This document shows, piece by piece, positions 45,006 through 55,049 of a stretch of DNA of 64,000 nt. Under the pieces are notes generated by a model. The model was given only the letters and a program-made list of their open reading frames with translations, was not told the origin of the DNA and did no database searches. Positions within the stretch are counted from its first letter, which is position 1. Every line of letters starts with the position of its first letter. The translations under genes and the position numbers were made by a program. The stretch is from Bacillota bacterium (GTDB lineage: Bacteria; Bacillota; Clostridia; Peptostreptococcales; Anaerovoracaceae): NCBI GenBank assembly GCA_030536355.1, contig JAUNQD010000006.1:1-64000 (forward strand). The letters are read 5' to 3'.

Positions 45006-46229
45006 CTAAATCATCCAAATCGGAACAATATAATTATCCTTATCTATCGCGCCCAAATTAGGCTTCATACATAAAACTGCACCTTTATCTCTCTGAACAG
45101 ATGCCTTATCTAAAACACCGAACACCTTAGTAAGCTCCGTTCCCGGATTAGATGTCTTCTTGATTTCGATAGGATTAATAACTCCATCATGCTCCATAAT
45201 GATGTCTATTTCTTTATTATCCTTATCTCGGTAATAGTACATATATGGTTCTTTGCCGCAATTCAGGTATGTCTTTTTTATTTCGGAAACGACATAGTTT
45301 TCTAATATGGCTCCATTCATTGCGCCGCTTTCTAATGTTTCAGCACTGCTCCACTTAGTCAAATAACAAACCAATCCTGTTTCATAAAAATAAAGTTTAG
45401 GTGTTTTTACCAACCGTTTAAGTAAGTTATTCGAATATGGATGCAAATAAAAAATTATACCCAAGGTTTCTAAAATTCCTAACCATGCTTTTGCTTGCTT
45501 TTGATTTATATCTGCATCTCTTGCTATTTCAGCGATATTGAGCATCTGCCCACACCTTGCCGCAACTGCAGTCATAAAGTTTAGAAACTTAAGTGAATCT
45601 ATCGCATCAGATAGTTCTCTAACATCCCTTTCTATATATGTGCTGATATAACTACTATAAAATATCTGTCGGTTAGTATTTTGGCCGCTTATAACAGATG
45701 GCATCGACCCTCTATATATTCTTTCGAATATTTCTTTGACATCTGCCGGCTTTCGTTCTTCCCCTCTCTGATCAAGCTTCTCAATATCAACTGTGAATGG
45801 TTTTATCTCGGCTCCACTTATTTCGGCCTGTGACAGCGATGTCATAGAAAGCACTGCAACACGCCCCGCCAGAGATTCCTGCACTCCTCTCATAAGTTTA
45901 AAGATTTGTGAGCCTGTTAACCAGAATTCTCCCGGATCGTGGTATCTATCTACATGCATCTTGATATATGTGAAAAGCTCCGGTGCATACTGTACCTCAT
46001 CAATCAAAACAGGCGGCTTATGAAGCTGCAAAAATAGCTCAGGGTCGTTTTTAGCCAGGGCTCTTTCATTAAGATCATCAAGTGTCACATATCTCCTATC
46101 GGACTCCGCCATGAGTTTTTGAAGCATAGTCGTTTTCCCCACTTGTCTTGGACCGGTAAGTAGTATCACAGGATATTCGTTTGTGAGCTGACTAATTACA
46201 GCCTCTAAATTTCTCTTTATATATTTCAT
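45006..46229 (-). CDS. AAA-type ATPase with DUF4143 domain
   Basis: 407 residues. The N-terminal AAA_14 ATPase has Walker A GPRQVGKTT (27-35) and Walker B PPVLIDEVQ (about 73). The DUF4143 region covers about 200-370, including the PD-(D/E)XK-like DIIMEHDGVINPIEIKKT near 340-357. Such single-gene ATPases are common accessory genes with no firm role, sometimes with nuclease-like C-termini. It interrupts the two cobalamin-related transcription units and is not under a recognisable riboswitch. AAGGAG precedes the ATG. Lower GC than its neighbours suggests acquisition by transfer. Confidence 0.85.
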   Translation of the reverse strand: MKYIKRNLEAVISQLTNEYPVILLTGPRQVGKTTMLQKLMAESDRRYVTLDDLNERALAKNDPELFLQLHKPPVLIDEVQYAPELFTYIKMHVDRYHDPGEFWLTGSQIFKLMRGVQESLAGRVAVLSMTSLSQAEISGAEIKPFTVDIEKLDQRGEERKPADVKEIFERIYRGSMPSVISGQNTNRQIFYSSYISTYIERDVRELSDAIDSLKFLNFMTAVAARCGQMLNIAEIARDADINQKQAKAWLGILETLGIIFYLHPYSNNLLKRLVKTPKLYFYETGLVCYLTKWSSAETLESGAMNGAILENYVVSEIKKTYLNCGKEPYMYYYRDKDNKEIDIIMEHDGVINPIEIKKTSNPGTELTKVFGVLDKASVQRDKGAVLCMKPNLGAIDKDNYIVPIWMI

Positions 46230-46289
46230 AGTCGATCTCCTTCGGATATTATGTACTCTGATTACATTTTAGCCGAAAAGGCAGCCTTT

Positions 46290-46345
46290 TGCAACATTTT
46301 TTCGACTATTATATATTATCATTCCATAATAGCCGAAAATTATTC
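46290..46345. repeat. Inverted repeat upstream of the DUF4143 ATPase gene
   Basis: On the minus strand, arms TTTTCGGCTATTAT and ATAATAGTCGAAAA are 14-bp inverted repeats with one mismatch, and a third TTTTCGGCTA copy lies closer to the gene. Likely operator or autoregulatory site in an AT-rich upstream region. Confidence 0.5.
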
Positions 46346-46347
46346 TT

Positions 46348-46381
46348 ATAAAAAGCGGCGGAAACAAATCCCGCCGCTCTC
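46348..46381 (-). terminator. Terminator of the giant surface protein gene
   Basis: Stem AGCGGCGG / CCGCCGCT followed by TTTTTAT on the minus strand, about 45 bases after the stop codon. Confidence 0.88.
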
Positions 46382-46423
46382 CATGAGTTATTATTTATGG
46401 GTTTTATTTATATTTTTTACTCG

Positions 46424-49400
46424 TTACGCTTCGCGTTTTCTTCTATATGCTATATAAGCTATAGCTGCCAGCGCGATGATAGCGATAACGATCCATGGCC
46501 ATACAACCGCACCGTCATCTTCAACTCCCAGAAGATCGTTTATGGATGTATTTGTACCTGCTATGCCATAGAGGGAGAAGCTATCAGCTTCGAATTCGAT
46601 CATACCATCTTTCACAGTTCCCTTGATAAGTTCGATCTTACCATCATCTGTGATATGTACTATGACAGCATTTTCATAATCGCCTATATCTACCATAGGG
46701 ATCTTGATCTTGACAGGCTTAGTTGGCTGCCATTCACTTCCGTCCTTAGTATTTGTGAAATGGATGTCCTTAAGAATGAACACCTCTCCTTCACCGCCAA
46801 GAGCTTCACTTACTTTCGCTTTCTGGTCATCGGTTATTTCCTGTTTAACCACATTCAGCTTGATGTACCAAGGCAGGATATCGTTGCTGTTGTCACGGGC
46901 ATCAACGCCTGTGTCTTCGCAGTAATGGTTTTCTCTGCCCTGAGCAAGCTGTTCGTCAGTAACTTCTTCTGTCTTCAGCTTGCCACTTATTGATTTAGTA
47001 GTTCCCTTAGCAGTTTCCTTGTTATCAGGTTTTTGATTTTTATCGGACGCTTCAGGTTTTGTTACATCACTGCCGGAACCACTCGATTCACCCTTAGCAA
47101 GTTCAACATCACTCATATCATAAAGCGCAGTCTTGCCATCAACGAATCTGTCATACGCAGCCAGTGCATAATATCCCTGTTCTGTCGCCATGCCATTGAG
47201 CTTGCCGCCAGCAATATGCTTGAATCCACCGCCTTCTACAGCAAAGATGATCAAACCATCGACTACAGTTCTTTCGTTCTTGATGAATCTGTCATCTTCT
47301 TCAGGGTCGATACCAAGCGCGGTTAATGCAACTATTACTTGTGCACATGATTCTGCACATGCACCATCGGTACTGCCAAATGTTCCGTCGATAAGCTGCT
47401 TTTCAGACAGTGTGTCCAGTGCCTTATCCACCGCTGCCTTCACTTCATCATTATCATTATAGTATGGTGCAAGCGCCTGCAATGCCATCGCAGTCATATC
47501 TACATCAGAAACATCTCCGCTAAGAGCCCAACCGCCATCTGCCAACTGTGCATCCAAAATAGTTTCGATAAGTGCTTCTCTTGTCACATCGCCGCCTTCA
47601 GGAATCTTATAATCATGAGAGTCAAATGCGATCAACGCCCAGATTGGACCATTGATACCCTGCTTCTTCACATAGGACATGTCTGTCAGACCTTCCAGCA
47701 GATCATGACCATCTACATCTCTAGGATCTATACCTGCAGATGTCAATGCTAAGACCACACGCGAATTTTCCGAGGACTTAGTGGCGTGAAGTTGCCCTTC
47801 ATCATTTATATTTTCTTTTACATGTTTAACTACATTGTCGTAGTACCCTGCAGGAACATCATAACCACTTCTCGACAGTCCCAGAACCAGCCATTCTCCA
47901 CCTTCAGAATTTACAACAGGCGCGGTTTTATCAGAAGCAGTTTTTAAGTAATTGCCTGTTTTCTTATATACGTCTTCGTATGATTCTTTCTTTGCTCCTA
48001 TAAGAAGTTCTGCAAGGGCTTTCTCTGCTGCAACAAGCTTATCGTAGTTTGTAACTTCTGCTTGCTGTTCTTCCGGTAATGCATCATAAGCCGTTCTCGC
48101 TGCAGTGATTTCAGCGGCAGAATCCAAAGTGATCACTTTATCGATTTCATCGATCAGATCGATAACGTCTTCAGCATTCTTATCATAGAAAGGATCTCCG
48201 ATATCAGCACCCAGCTGGCAGGAATATTTCCACACTACCGTGTCGCCGTCTTTTACTATAAACTCAGATGCTCCTGCGCCAATGAACTCATCATTATGCG
48301 TTATCATCCATCCGGAACCCTGCCCCGCATCTAATTCTCCCATTTCGTCATATGGAACACCATCAACGATAAAGTTCTTGATCGCAGACAGATAGAATCT
48401 GCTCTTCGTAGTTCCGGAATAATCATATCCCATTTTCTTCGCATCCAGCAGGCGCAGTGTAACATCCGCGATCGTATCGCCTTCAGCATATGGAACTTTT
48501 GTCTCTTCAACGATAGTTCCAAGGGCAACAGGGTATTTCAGTCCTGTTTCTCCTTCAACACGGACGCCTTTATCTTCAACGCTTACATTAACATAGCCTT
48601 TGATCTGGTTTCCGCTGATATCAAATACCATTTCCTCATCATCTTCCTGAGAAGCCGCTGTTACTGTCAGCTTAACGCTGTGGGAAACAGACTGTTCTTC
48701 ATCAGATGCTGTGAATGTCAGTTCATACTCGCCTTCCGCTGATGGTTCGAATTTATAATCTGCCGCAGCAGTAACTGCTTCACCGCCGTTAACAGAAACT
48801 GTGAAGGTCAGCTCGTCTCCTTCTGCATCTTCGAAGAGCGTTTCAGGATTCAGCGCATACTTCTGCCCCATTTCGATGGAATCTTCTGTAACAGCATCGT
48901 TTTTTACAGTTGGTGCTGTATTTTCTGCTGCTGCTTCACCTAATTTGAATTCGATTTCAGGAAGTATGCTGCGTGTATGCATTGATGTGCTGCTTCCACG
49001 CGTAGTACATCCTGCATCCGGAATGTTTCTGTGGCTGTCGCCGCCATTTGCAAATGATGTAAGACCTATAACTGCCAGTCCTATATATCCGTCCTTGAGG
49101 ACTACTGTTTCTTCCGCATAGTCTTCAGGAATAGCCACATCAACATAATTTGATTCAGCACCGAATGTGTACTGTACTTTCGGACCTTCTACGAGGTCAT
49201 CATTAAATGAATATTTAATGTGGACTCCGCCATCCCCGCCTTCTATCTCATTGTTCTGTCTGTATCCCGGGTTATAGTTTCCTGCCATTTTCGGAATAGG
49301 TGTATGCAGTCCGTTCAGAATCACTCGTGCAGTTTCACCAGCTTCAACAACACCGTCACCATCGCCTCTTTTTTCAAGAATAGAGGATGTTACTTTATCA

Positions 49401-52400
49401 CCTCTTACAACCTGATAAGCAGTACCTGCGCCCGTTGTCACACGGATGATATTATTTCCATGCGCAATTTTCGCAGTATATACTCCGTTTTCAGCTTCTA
49501 TAGCAGTCCAGCTGCCCCCTTTGTCATTACTTACAGCAACTTCTGTGATATCGCTTGATGCTGTTGGAGATAATTCCAGCTCGCCGTAATCGCCTGTGAA
49601 ATACAGTGTGTCAAATTCTGCATCCCAGTTACGGGCGTTACTTTCTTTATATGTCATGCTTCCCTGACCTGCAAACCCGTCGATTCCAAATTCAACAGAA
49701 GAATCATGACCTCCAACCTGTACTACAACAAGCCCTGTTCTTGCAGGATCTGTTGCTCCGTATACTCCCGGCCAGCTGCCCCCTGTAACCTGGATAGCAT
49801 CATAGGATACTTCGATAATTGCAGTGCCACTTCTTAGCGCTTTTATCGTTCTCCAGTCACTTAATTCTTCAGAGCCACCATTAGAATTGGATTTTTTGCT
49901 ACTCAATTCTACAACATCCTTACCGGAAATCACATCAAAATGGAAATCAGGTGTAATAATATGATTCTCACTCTGTGTCTTTATGATTTCCCAAGCACGA
50001 TAACCTTTTAATGTTTTTATCTCTCCGACAGACATAGACAGGTTGTTCTCTCCACCTTCTACATTTACGAGTACGCTATTGTCACCGACAGATGTATTGG
50101 ATCCGGAAGTTTCTGTTGTGTCAGGCGCAGCATCATCTTCGCTGTATGTAACCTGGATATTATTATCATTATATCCAAGATAGCCTGTTTTAGTTATCTT
50201 GCCTTCCATGGAAACACGGTAGTTCAGCTGGTCTCTATCTTTTGGAGTAAAGTACCATGTTGTCGTTCCATCTCCGTTATCTAGGCCAGCCTTTGCTTCC
50301 AGCACCTCCTGACTGTAATACTGCTTGTATTTGAACAGCTGAACTTTCGCACCGGTTGGAGCTGTAATAGTCTTGGCATTTTTATACTTTAAAGGCAGAC
50401 TGATTTCATATACTGAGTCGCCGTCTTCCAGCATCTTTGTCAGCGAAGCATTTTCATAAGTTCCGCTGTCAACAGGTGCTGCTTCGTATATATACTCTTC
50501 GCCTGTTACCAACAGATACTGCCCATCTTTTCCGTAAGCTTTATATTCTCCGTAACCCGCAGCAGTAATGCTGTCTGCAGGCTCATCCTTGAGATTTGTC
50601 GCCTGAATCTTTACCTGACGTAATGTGACAGTTTTATCCGCTTCCGCAGCAAAAGCCATACCGCCCCATTCTTCAGTACGAATACTGATATATTCTGCAT
50701 TGAGAGGGAAGCTCACTTCATATGAGGTCATTCCGTCTTTGGAATTGCCTGCAGTTGCTTCCTGTTTGTCACCCAAAACATCAAACCCGGCTTCAAATCC
50801 TTTAGTTGCATAAAATTCAGGAGTCAGCCCTTCCGGAACATTTACCGTCATCTTAGCCTTTTCATCTACATTCTTTACAGTCAGATTTACTGTATACGTA
50901 TCTTCTGAATCGCCTTTTCCGTCATTTGCCGTGAACACCAGTGTGTATTCACCTGCAATGTTTGTAGAGTAATTATAAACTCTCTCTATCGGTGTAGCCT
51001 CATTTTCATTTATGCTGACCTTATAAGTCAATGAATCCCCGTCTACATCTGAAAACAACGGTTCCAAATCTATTGCAAAAGTTTCACCTGCTGTAATAGT
51101 TGCTGAAATTTCCGCTTCCTGACCTTCAGCCAGAGTCGGAATGTCATTTTTAACCTTGTATTTTACCGTAAATATTGTGTACGGATTGTCTGTAGCCTTC
51201 GGGTTCACATTGTACAGATAGAATGTAAATGTTGCTGCACCGGACTTCAACGTTACAGTATTCGAAGTGAACTTTTTGCTGCTTGCCGTAGAGCTTCCCG
51301 CTGCTGCGTTTGACGTAGTAATGAACGGAAGCCCATCTTTCTGCGTCAGATTATAAGTGGACTTCACCTTTCCATTTACCGGATAGTCTTTTGGCAATTC
51401 GACATTTACAGTTCTGGAATCAGCATCGTAATATGCTGTAATTCCATCGATCAGGCTGCCATCTTCATGCATAAACTGAACACTGTTGAGTGCACCGTTG
51501 CTTGTTGTATGTCCGATATATGCACCGCTTTCGATTTCCTTTACAGTTACTCTGAATGTAACATATTCTTCACATACTCCAACTGCATTTCCCGCAGCAA
51601 ATACATAATCACGGCTTCCAATTTCAGCAGTATCCACATCGAACTTATTGCCTTCAAGCGGTATCAGTTCGCCGTTTTCCACCAAATAAAATTCCTTTGC
51701 ACCTTTAAAACAGTCTTTCAGTTCAAGAGTTAAAGGCACATACTGATATGTTTCTTCATCCACTGTTTCAATAAGGCGCGCCGGCACTTCTGTAGGTGGC
51801 TTTTCACACGAAAAATGCAGGTTGTATGTAACCGTTCCGTATGATTTGCTACCAAATTTGCCATCAAGAGTTACGCTAAGATCACCTTTCCCGCCAGCCA
51901 GTGTCACCGTGTTCGCATTCTGAGAAACATTAAGCTTTCCTGTTGTAGCAAATGCTGCTTTTACCTGCTGATTTTCTGCCGTTGCATTGGATAATACAAT
52001 ATAGATATCCTTGCCGTCTTCGCTTGCATAAACAACATCTGCGTCTGAAATTGTGATAGCTGTTGCTGTTGCTGCATAGTTTGAAGCAAGTTTCGCAAAC
52101 TGATAATCTGTAATATCGATCACATTGTTTTCAACATTAACTTCTGTCCCTTTGACCGGTTCTTCTACCGGTTCTTCGATTACAACATTGATCGTATATA
52201 CTTCCGCAGGTACGTTTTCCGCGCCGCTTCCGAATTCTCCTGCATTCATGGAAGGCCATGCCGGGTCACCGCATGTCACAGTAATAACAGTGCCGTTTGA
52301 TACAGGTACAGTTTCTGTACGCTTATATTCTGTTCCGGCTACACTTGTGCGCACCTGGAAATTTTTATTTGCTGCTGTAGGAGTAACTTTCACGCCTGTT

Positions 52401-52963
52401 GTTCCTTCAGGCAGTGTCAGTGTATACTCATGCTCACTTGCAGAGAAGCTTTGATCAAGAGTTCCTGCACTGAACTCCAGTGCTTTTACTGTTTTATCAT
52501 TATTCCCCCATATTCCGCCGAGGTCTTCGCCGTAACCATAGGCACTGAACATAATACGGATCTCATCTCCGTCTTCCAGTTTTCCGCTTGCCACAGTAAA
52601 TGCGTCAAAACCTTCATTTGTAAACCAGTCATTGATGGATCCCATCCATCCAGAACCGGCATCAGGCCTTCCGCTTCCCAGTCCGTTTATCTCGCTGATG
52701 AATCCGGATTCTGCACCTGTCTGGGTATAACCTTTCTCATCCAGGGCGTCGACCACGCAAGACATCATAGTAGAAGAACTGTCGATATCCACCCATGTGT
52801 CAACCAGTGTTCCTGTCCATGCCGCTTCAGCATATGTCGTATTCTCAACGATGACACGAACCTGGTCTGTACCTTCAACCCGCTCTGTTGCAAATGCAGT
52901 CTGCGGAAGCATACCCACGAACATCATTATGATCATAAGTATACTCAAAATTCGTTTCTTCAT
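46424..52963 (-). CDS. Giant membrane-anchored transcobalamin-like surface protein
   Basis: 2179 residues. Signal peptide at 1-25 (ending QTAFA). A DUF4430 domain (about 30-145, SGWMGSINDWFTNEGF), a cadherin-like beta-sandwich segment (about 160-260), many beta-rich repeats including two cadherin/Ig-like units with D.DGD/EGD calcium-type motifs (about 640 and 1345-1437), a second DUF4430 (about 1460-1590, GSGWMITHNDEF), a short helical linker, an alpha/alpha-barrel segment resembling the prenyltransferase/transcobalamin N-domain fold (about 1660-1950, AQLADGGWALSGDVSDVDMTAMALQAL), a low-complexity linker and a C-terminal membrane helix (2155-2172) with a basic tail. No LPxTG. Second gene after the FecR-like/DUF4430 gene (25-base gap). 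Inferred to capture cobalamin at the surface. Confidence 0.82.
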   Translation of the reverse strand: MKKRILSILMIIMMFVGMLPQTAFATERVEGTDQVRVIVENTTYAEAAWTGTLVDTWVDIDSSSTMMSCVVDALDEKGYTQTGAESGFISEINGLGSGRPDAGSGWMGSINDWFTNEGFDAFTVASGKLEDGDEIRIMFSAYGYGEDLGGIWGNNDKTVKALEFSAGTLDQSFSASEHEYTLTLPEGTTGVKVTPTAANKNFQVRTSVAGTEYKRTETVPVSNGTVITVTCGDPAWPSMNAGEFGSGAENVPAEVYTINVVIEEPVEEPVKGTEVNVENNVIDITDYQFAKLASNYAATATAITISDADVVYASEDGKDIYIVLSNATAENQQVKAAFATTGKLNVSQNANTVTLAGGKGDLSVTLDGKFGSKSYGTVTYNLHFSCEKPPTEVPARLIETVDEETYQYVPLTLELKDCFKGAKEFYLVENGELIPLEGNKFDVDTAEIGSRDYVFAAGNAVGVCEEYVTFRVTVKEIESGAYIGHTTSNGALNSVQFMHEDGSLIDGITAYYDADSRTVNVELPKDYPVNGKVKSTYNLTQKDGLPFITTSNAAAGSSTASSKKFTSNTVTLKSGAATFTFYLYNVNPKATDNPYTIFTVKYKVKNDIPTLAEGQEAEISATITAGETFAIDLEPLFSDVDGDSLTYKVSINENEATPIERVYNYSTNIAGEYTLVFTANDGKGDSEDTYTVNLTVKNVDEKAKMTVNVPEGLTPEFYATKGFEAGFDVLGDKQEATAGNSKDGMTSYEVSFPLNAEYISIRTEEWGGMAFAAEADKTVTLRQVKIQATNLKDEPADSITAAGYGEYKAYGKDGQYLLVTGEEYIYEAAPVDSGTYENASLTKMLEDGDSVYEISLPLKYKNAKTITAPTGAKVQLFKYKQYYSQEVLEAKAGLDNGDGTTTWYFTPKDRDQLNYRVSMEGKITKTGYLGYNDNNIQVTYSEDDAAPDTTETSGSNTSVGDNSVLVNVEGGENNLSMSVGEIKTLKGYRAWEIIKTQSENHIITPDFHFDVISGKDVVELSSKKSNSNGGSEELSDWRTIKALRSGTAIIEVSYDAIQVTGGSWPGVYGATDPARTGLVVVQVGGHDSSVEFGIDGFAGQGSMTYKESNARNWDAEFDTLYFTGDYGELELSPTASSDITEVAVSNDKGGSWTAIEAENGVYTAKIAHGNNIIRVTTGAGTAYQVVRGDKVTSSILEKRGDGDGVVEAGETARVILNGLHTPIPKMAGNYNPGYRQNNEIEGGDGGVHIKYSFNDDLVEGPKVQYTFGAESNYVDVAIPEDYAEETVVLKDGYIGLAVIGLTSFANGGDSHRNIPDAGCTTRGSSTSMHTRSILPEIEFKLGEAAAENTAPTVKNDAVTEDSIEMGQKYALNPETLFEDAEGDELTFTVSVNGGEAVTAAADYKFEPSAEGEYELTFTASDEEQSVSHSVKLTVTAASQEDDEEMVFDISGNQIKGYVNVSVEDKGVRVEGETGLKYPVALGTIVEETKVPYAEGDTIADVTLRLLDAKKMGYDYSGTTKSRFYLSAIKNFIVDGVPYDEMGELDAGQGSGWMITHNDEFIGAGASEFIVKDGDTVVWKYSCQLGADIGDPFYDKNAEDVIDLIDEIDKVITLDSAAEITAARTAYDALPEEQQAEVTNYDKLVAAEKALAELLIGAKKESYEDVYKKTGNYLKTASDKTAPVVNSEGGEWLVLGLSRSGYDVPAGYYDNVVKHVKENINDEGQLHATKSSENSRVVLALTSAGIDPRDVDGHDLLEGLTDMSYVKKQGINGPIWALIAFDSHDYKIPEGGDVTREALIETILDAQLADGGWALSGDVSDVDMTAMALQALAPYYNDNDEVKAAVDKALDTLSEKQLIDGTFGSTDGACAESCAQVIVALTALGIDPEEDDRFIKNERTVVDGLIIFAVEGGGFKHIAGGKLNGMATEQGYYALAAYDRFVDGKTALYDMSDVELAKGESSGSGSDVTKPEASDKNQKPDNKETAKGTTKSISGKLKTEEVTDEQLAQGRENHYCEDTGVDARDNSNDILPWYIKLNVVKQEITDDQKAKVSEALGGEGEVFILKDIHFTNTKDGSEWQPTKPVKIKIPMVDIGDYENAVIVHITDDGKIELIKGTVKDGMIEFEADSFSLYGIAGTNTSINDLLGVEDDGAVVWPWIVIAIIALAAIAYIAYRRKREA

Positions 52964-52988
52964 GTCTTCCTCCTAAATCAACTGTCAC

Positions 52989-54203
52989 TTATCTCACATT
53001 ACCGCCTACATCTGCACCAAGTCCGTTGCAGGTGTAGTCCCACACTATATTATCGCCGTCCTTAAGGGTGTAGCTTGAGCACCCATAGTTCGGGAACCAT
53101 CCGTTTACCTTGTACATCCATCCGGACTGTGGTCCGCAGTCAAACTCGTACAAGTGATTGATACCTTCTATGTAATAGCTGTCATACATCGGCGTCCATG
53201 AATACTCCAGATGTATTCCTGCATATGAACACGCTCTCTGAAGTACATCGAATACAGTTTCACCTTCGGCAAACTCCACTGTACTTGTTGCCAGTATTAT
53301 TCCGTTTGATGGCACATACTTAACCTTTTCCGGTGGTTTTAAATTATCCATATTATCAAGGATAGTGTTACATCTAATTGTGATGGTGCACTTGCCTGCC
53401 ACCTTAGTTCCCGATGAGTTGCTTGATGAACTTCCTGAGATCGTTGTTATAACGTCAGTAGATCCATCTGCCGCCTTAGAGTTTTCCTTTTCTCTTTCAG
53501 CTGCTACTTTCTTTATCTCGTCCTGTGAGAAACAAAGCTCGCCCTTACTGTCACAGCTTATCATCTTGTCAATGATGAAGTTACTGAGAGCCGCTGTCTT
53601 TATGTCATTTATCTCAACGTCTAGCGTTCCGTCTCCGCTATGTATAACTGAGAGAGTTTTGCCTGACTCAACAGTATTGACACTTCCGTCTTCTGCAGTC
53701 ACCTCAACAGCTCCTTCATATACGCTGAGGGATGTGCTTCCCTGCTGGGCTGAGACCGAGAACACCGTTCCTGTCACTTTCGCAGTGCTTTCTCCAAAGG
53801 TCACTTCCAGGTTCTTAGGTGCTTTAGGAACGTCTGCGAAGATTTCTCCTTTAGCCAAGGTCAGATCTACATTATCCGGCTGGCAATCATTTATCGTCAG
53901 CTCTGTATTTTCATTGAGCTCAAGAGCATTGCCTCTGTTGATACTAAGAGATACTTCTGAGCCTCCTTTAGCTTCGATGATATCGCCTGCTTCAAGGGCT
54001 GTGCCCTTTTCAAGACTATAGCCAACCCCTTTTCTCTCGATATTGGCCGTTCCCGTTATGTCCTCGACCGCCATCGGCGAATCACTTCCGCCGAACCAGC
54101 CTTTGATCCCTCCGACAGCCATCACTCCGCAGAATACGATCACTGCGATGAGTAAGACCATTATCAGATTCGATTTTTTCTTTTTCTTTTTTGTTTCCAC
54201 CAT
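52989..54203 (-). CDS. Membrane-anchored FecR-like/DUF4430 protein
   Basis: 404 residues from the ATG at 54203. A lysine-rich cytoplasmic start and one helix (residues 15-34) anchor the protein. A FecR-like domain (about 45-190, VEDITGTANIERKGVGYSLEKG ... VYEGAVEVTAEDGSVNTV) and a C-terminal DUF4430 domain (about 285-400, QSGWMYKVNGWFPNYGC) lie outside. GGAGG lies only two bases before this ATG; a GTG codon immediately after it is five bases away and may be the true start. A longer frame to 54341 runs into the riboswitch terminator and is unlikely. First gene after riboswitch A; followed by the giant gene. Confidence 0.8.
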   Translation of the reverse strand: MVETKKKKKKSNLIMVLLIAVIVFCGVMAVGGIKGWFGGSDSPMAVEDITGTANIERKGVGYSLEKGTALEAGDIIEAKGGSEVSLSINRGNALELNENTELTINDCQPDNVDLTLAKGEIFADVPKAPKNLEVTFGESTAKVTGTVFSVSAQQGSTSLSVYEGAVEVTAEDGSVNTVESGKTLSVIHSGDGTLDVEINDIKTAALSNFIIDKMISCDSKGELCFSQDEIKKVAAEREKENSKAADGSTDVITTISGSSSSNSSGTKVAGKCTITIRCNTILDNMDNLKPPEKVKYVPSNGIILATSTVEFAEGETVFDVLQRACSYAGIHLEYSWTPMYDSYYIEGINHLYEFDCGPQSGWMYKVNGWFPNYGCSSYTLKDGDNIVWDYTCNGLGADVGGNVR

Positions 54204-54323
54204 GTCCTCCATTCTGTTATGCTTATATTTGATTTGTATATTTATCAAGGAGACAGGTGGGATATGGCAAACCACTACTATATTCGCATCATATCCGCAC
54301 CTGCAAATGAAAAGGCTATATAA

Positions 54324-54355
54324 TAAAAGGACTGTACTCATAATAAGTACAGTCC
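54324..54355 (-). terminator. Terminator of riboswitch A
   Basis: Stem GGACTGTACT / AGTACAGTCC followed by TTTTATT on the minus strand, between aptamer A and the FecR-like/DUF4430 gene. Confidence 0.82.
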
Positions 54356-54419
54356 GTATTTTCTGTATCGATCAGGTTTTACCTCTATGCCATTTTCCCG
54401 TGGCAAGGTCAAAACATTT

Positions 54420-54582
54420 CTCATGCAGGTCTCCTGACTTATCGATCCTCATCTTAAATCGCCTTCCCGATTTCTCAGTGGCTGCCTTGCGGCTTGTTCT
54501 AAGACTCCCGAATTACAGTGGCGGGTCCGTGCCGGTCTCTCACCGGCTTCCCTCTTAGCTGTGCTGTGCACAGAACATGGAA
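54420..54582 (-). promoter_or_regulatory. Cobalamin riboswitch A
   Basis: Minus strand blocks: GAGGGAAGCCGGTGAGAGACC, CCCGCCACTG, CAGCCACTGAGAAATCGGGAAGGC and the canonical B12 box AAGTCAGGAGACCTGC. The aptamer starts right after the stop codon of the preceding lipoprotein gene, so it is internal to the operon. Controls the FecR-like and giant genes through the terminator that follows. Confidence 0.92.
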
Positions 54583-54607
54583 ATTATTAAATTGTAAATA
54601 CTATCTG

Positions 54608-55024
54608 TTAGTCCATATCGTTCCAGGACATGAATTCCCATGTGATTTCAGCTCCCGGTTTAACGATGTGCTGATCAGCTGAATCCATAGTCATCTCATC
54701 ATCCACTTCATATATCCAGCCGGCATTGGCAGTTTCTGCAACTCCGCCGATGGAAGTAACGTATGCTGTATCACTTGTTTCTGACATTACGATTTCAACA
54801 CCTTCAGCTTCTGCATATAAGTTGAGCATGTCCAGTGCTGTTGATCCGTCAGGAATCTGGAACTTATAGTCCTCTACGTCAGGCTGTCCTTCTACATCAG
54901 GATAATCGATCTCGATGCATACATCGATCATCTCACCGCTTCCGCCCGCACTGTTTCCGCCTCCGCAGGCTGTCATGGCAAATACCATAACCAGTGTCAT
55001 TAAAATAACAAGTACCTTTTTCAT
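54608..55024 (-). CDS. DUF4430 lipoprotein (copy 1)
   Basis: 138 residues. Lipoprotein signal peptide with lipobox FAMTAC (lipidated C20), then a short glycine/serine linker and one DUF4430 domain (about 32-138, with AGWIYEVDDEMTMDSADQHIVKPG). Expected to be tethered outside the membrane, where it could hand cobalamin to the ECF importer. Downstream of the Cys-rich gene by 25 bases, GAGGAGGAAAAGG as ribosome binding site. Identical to copy 2. Confidence 0.88.
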   Translation of the reverse strand: MKKVLVILMTLVMVFAMTACGGGNSAGGSGEMIDVCIEIDYPDVEGQPDVEDYKFQIPDGSTALDMLNLYAEAEGVEIVMSETSDTAYVTSIGGVAETANAGWIYEVDDEMTMDSADQHIVKPGAEITWEFMSWNDMD

Positions 55025-55049
55025 CCTTTTCCTCCTCTTCGCCTATTGG

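Noticed and set aside
54204..54341. N-terminal extension of the FecR-like/DUF4430 protein
   Set aside because: It would place the start codon inside the riboswitch terminator and lacks a ribosome binding site.
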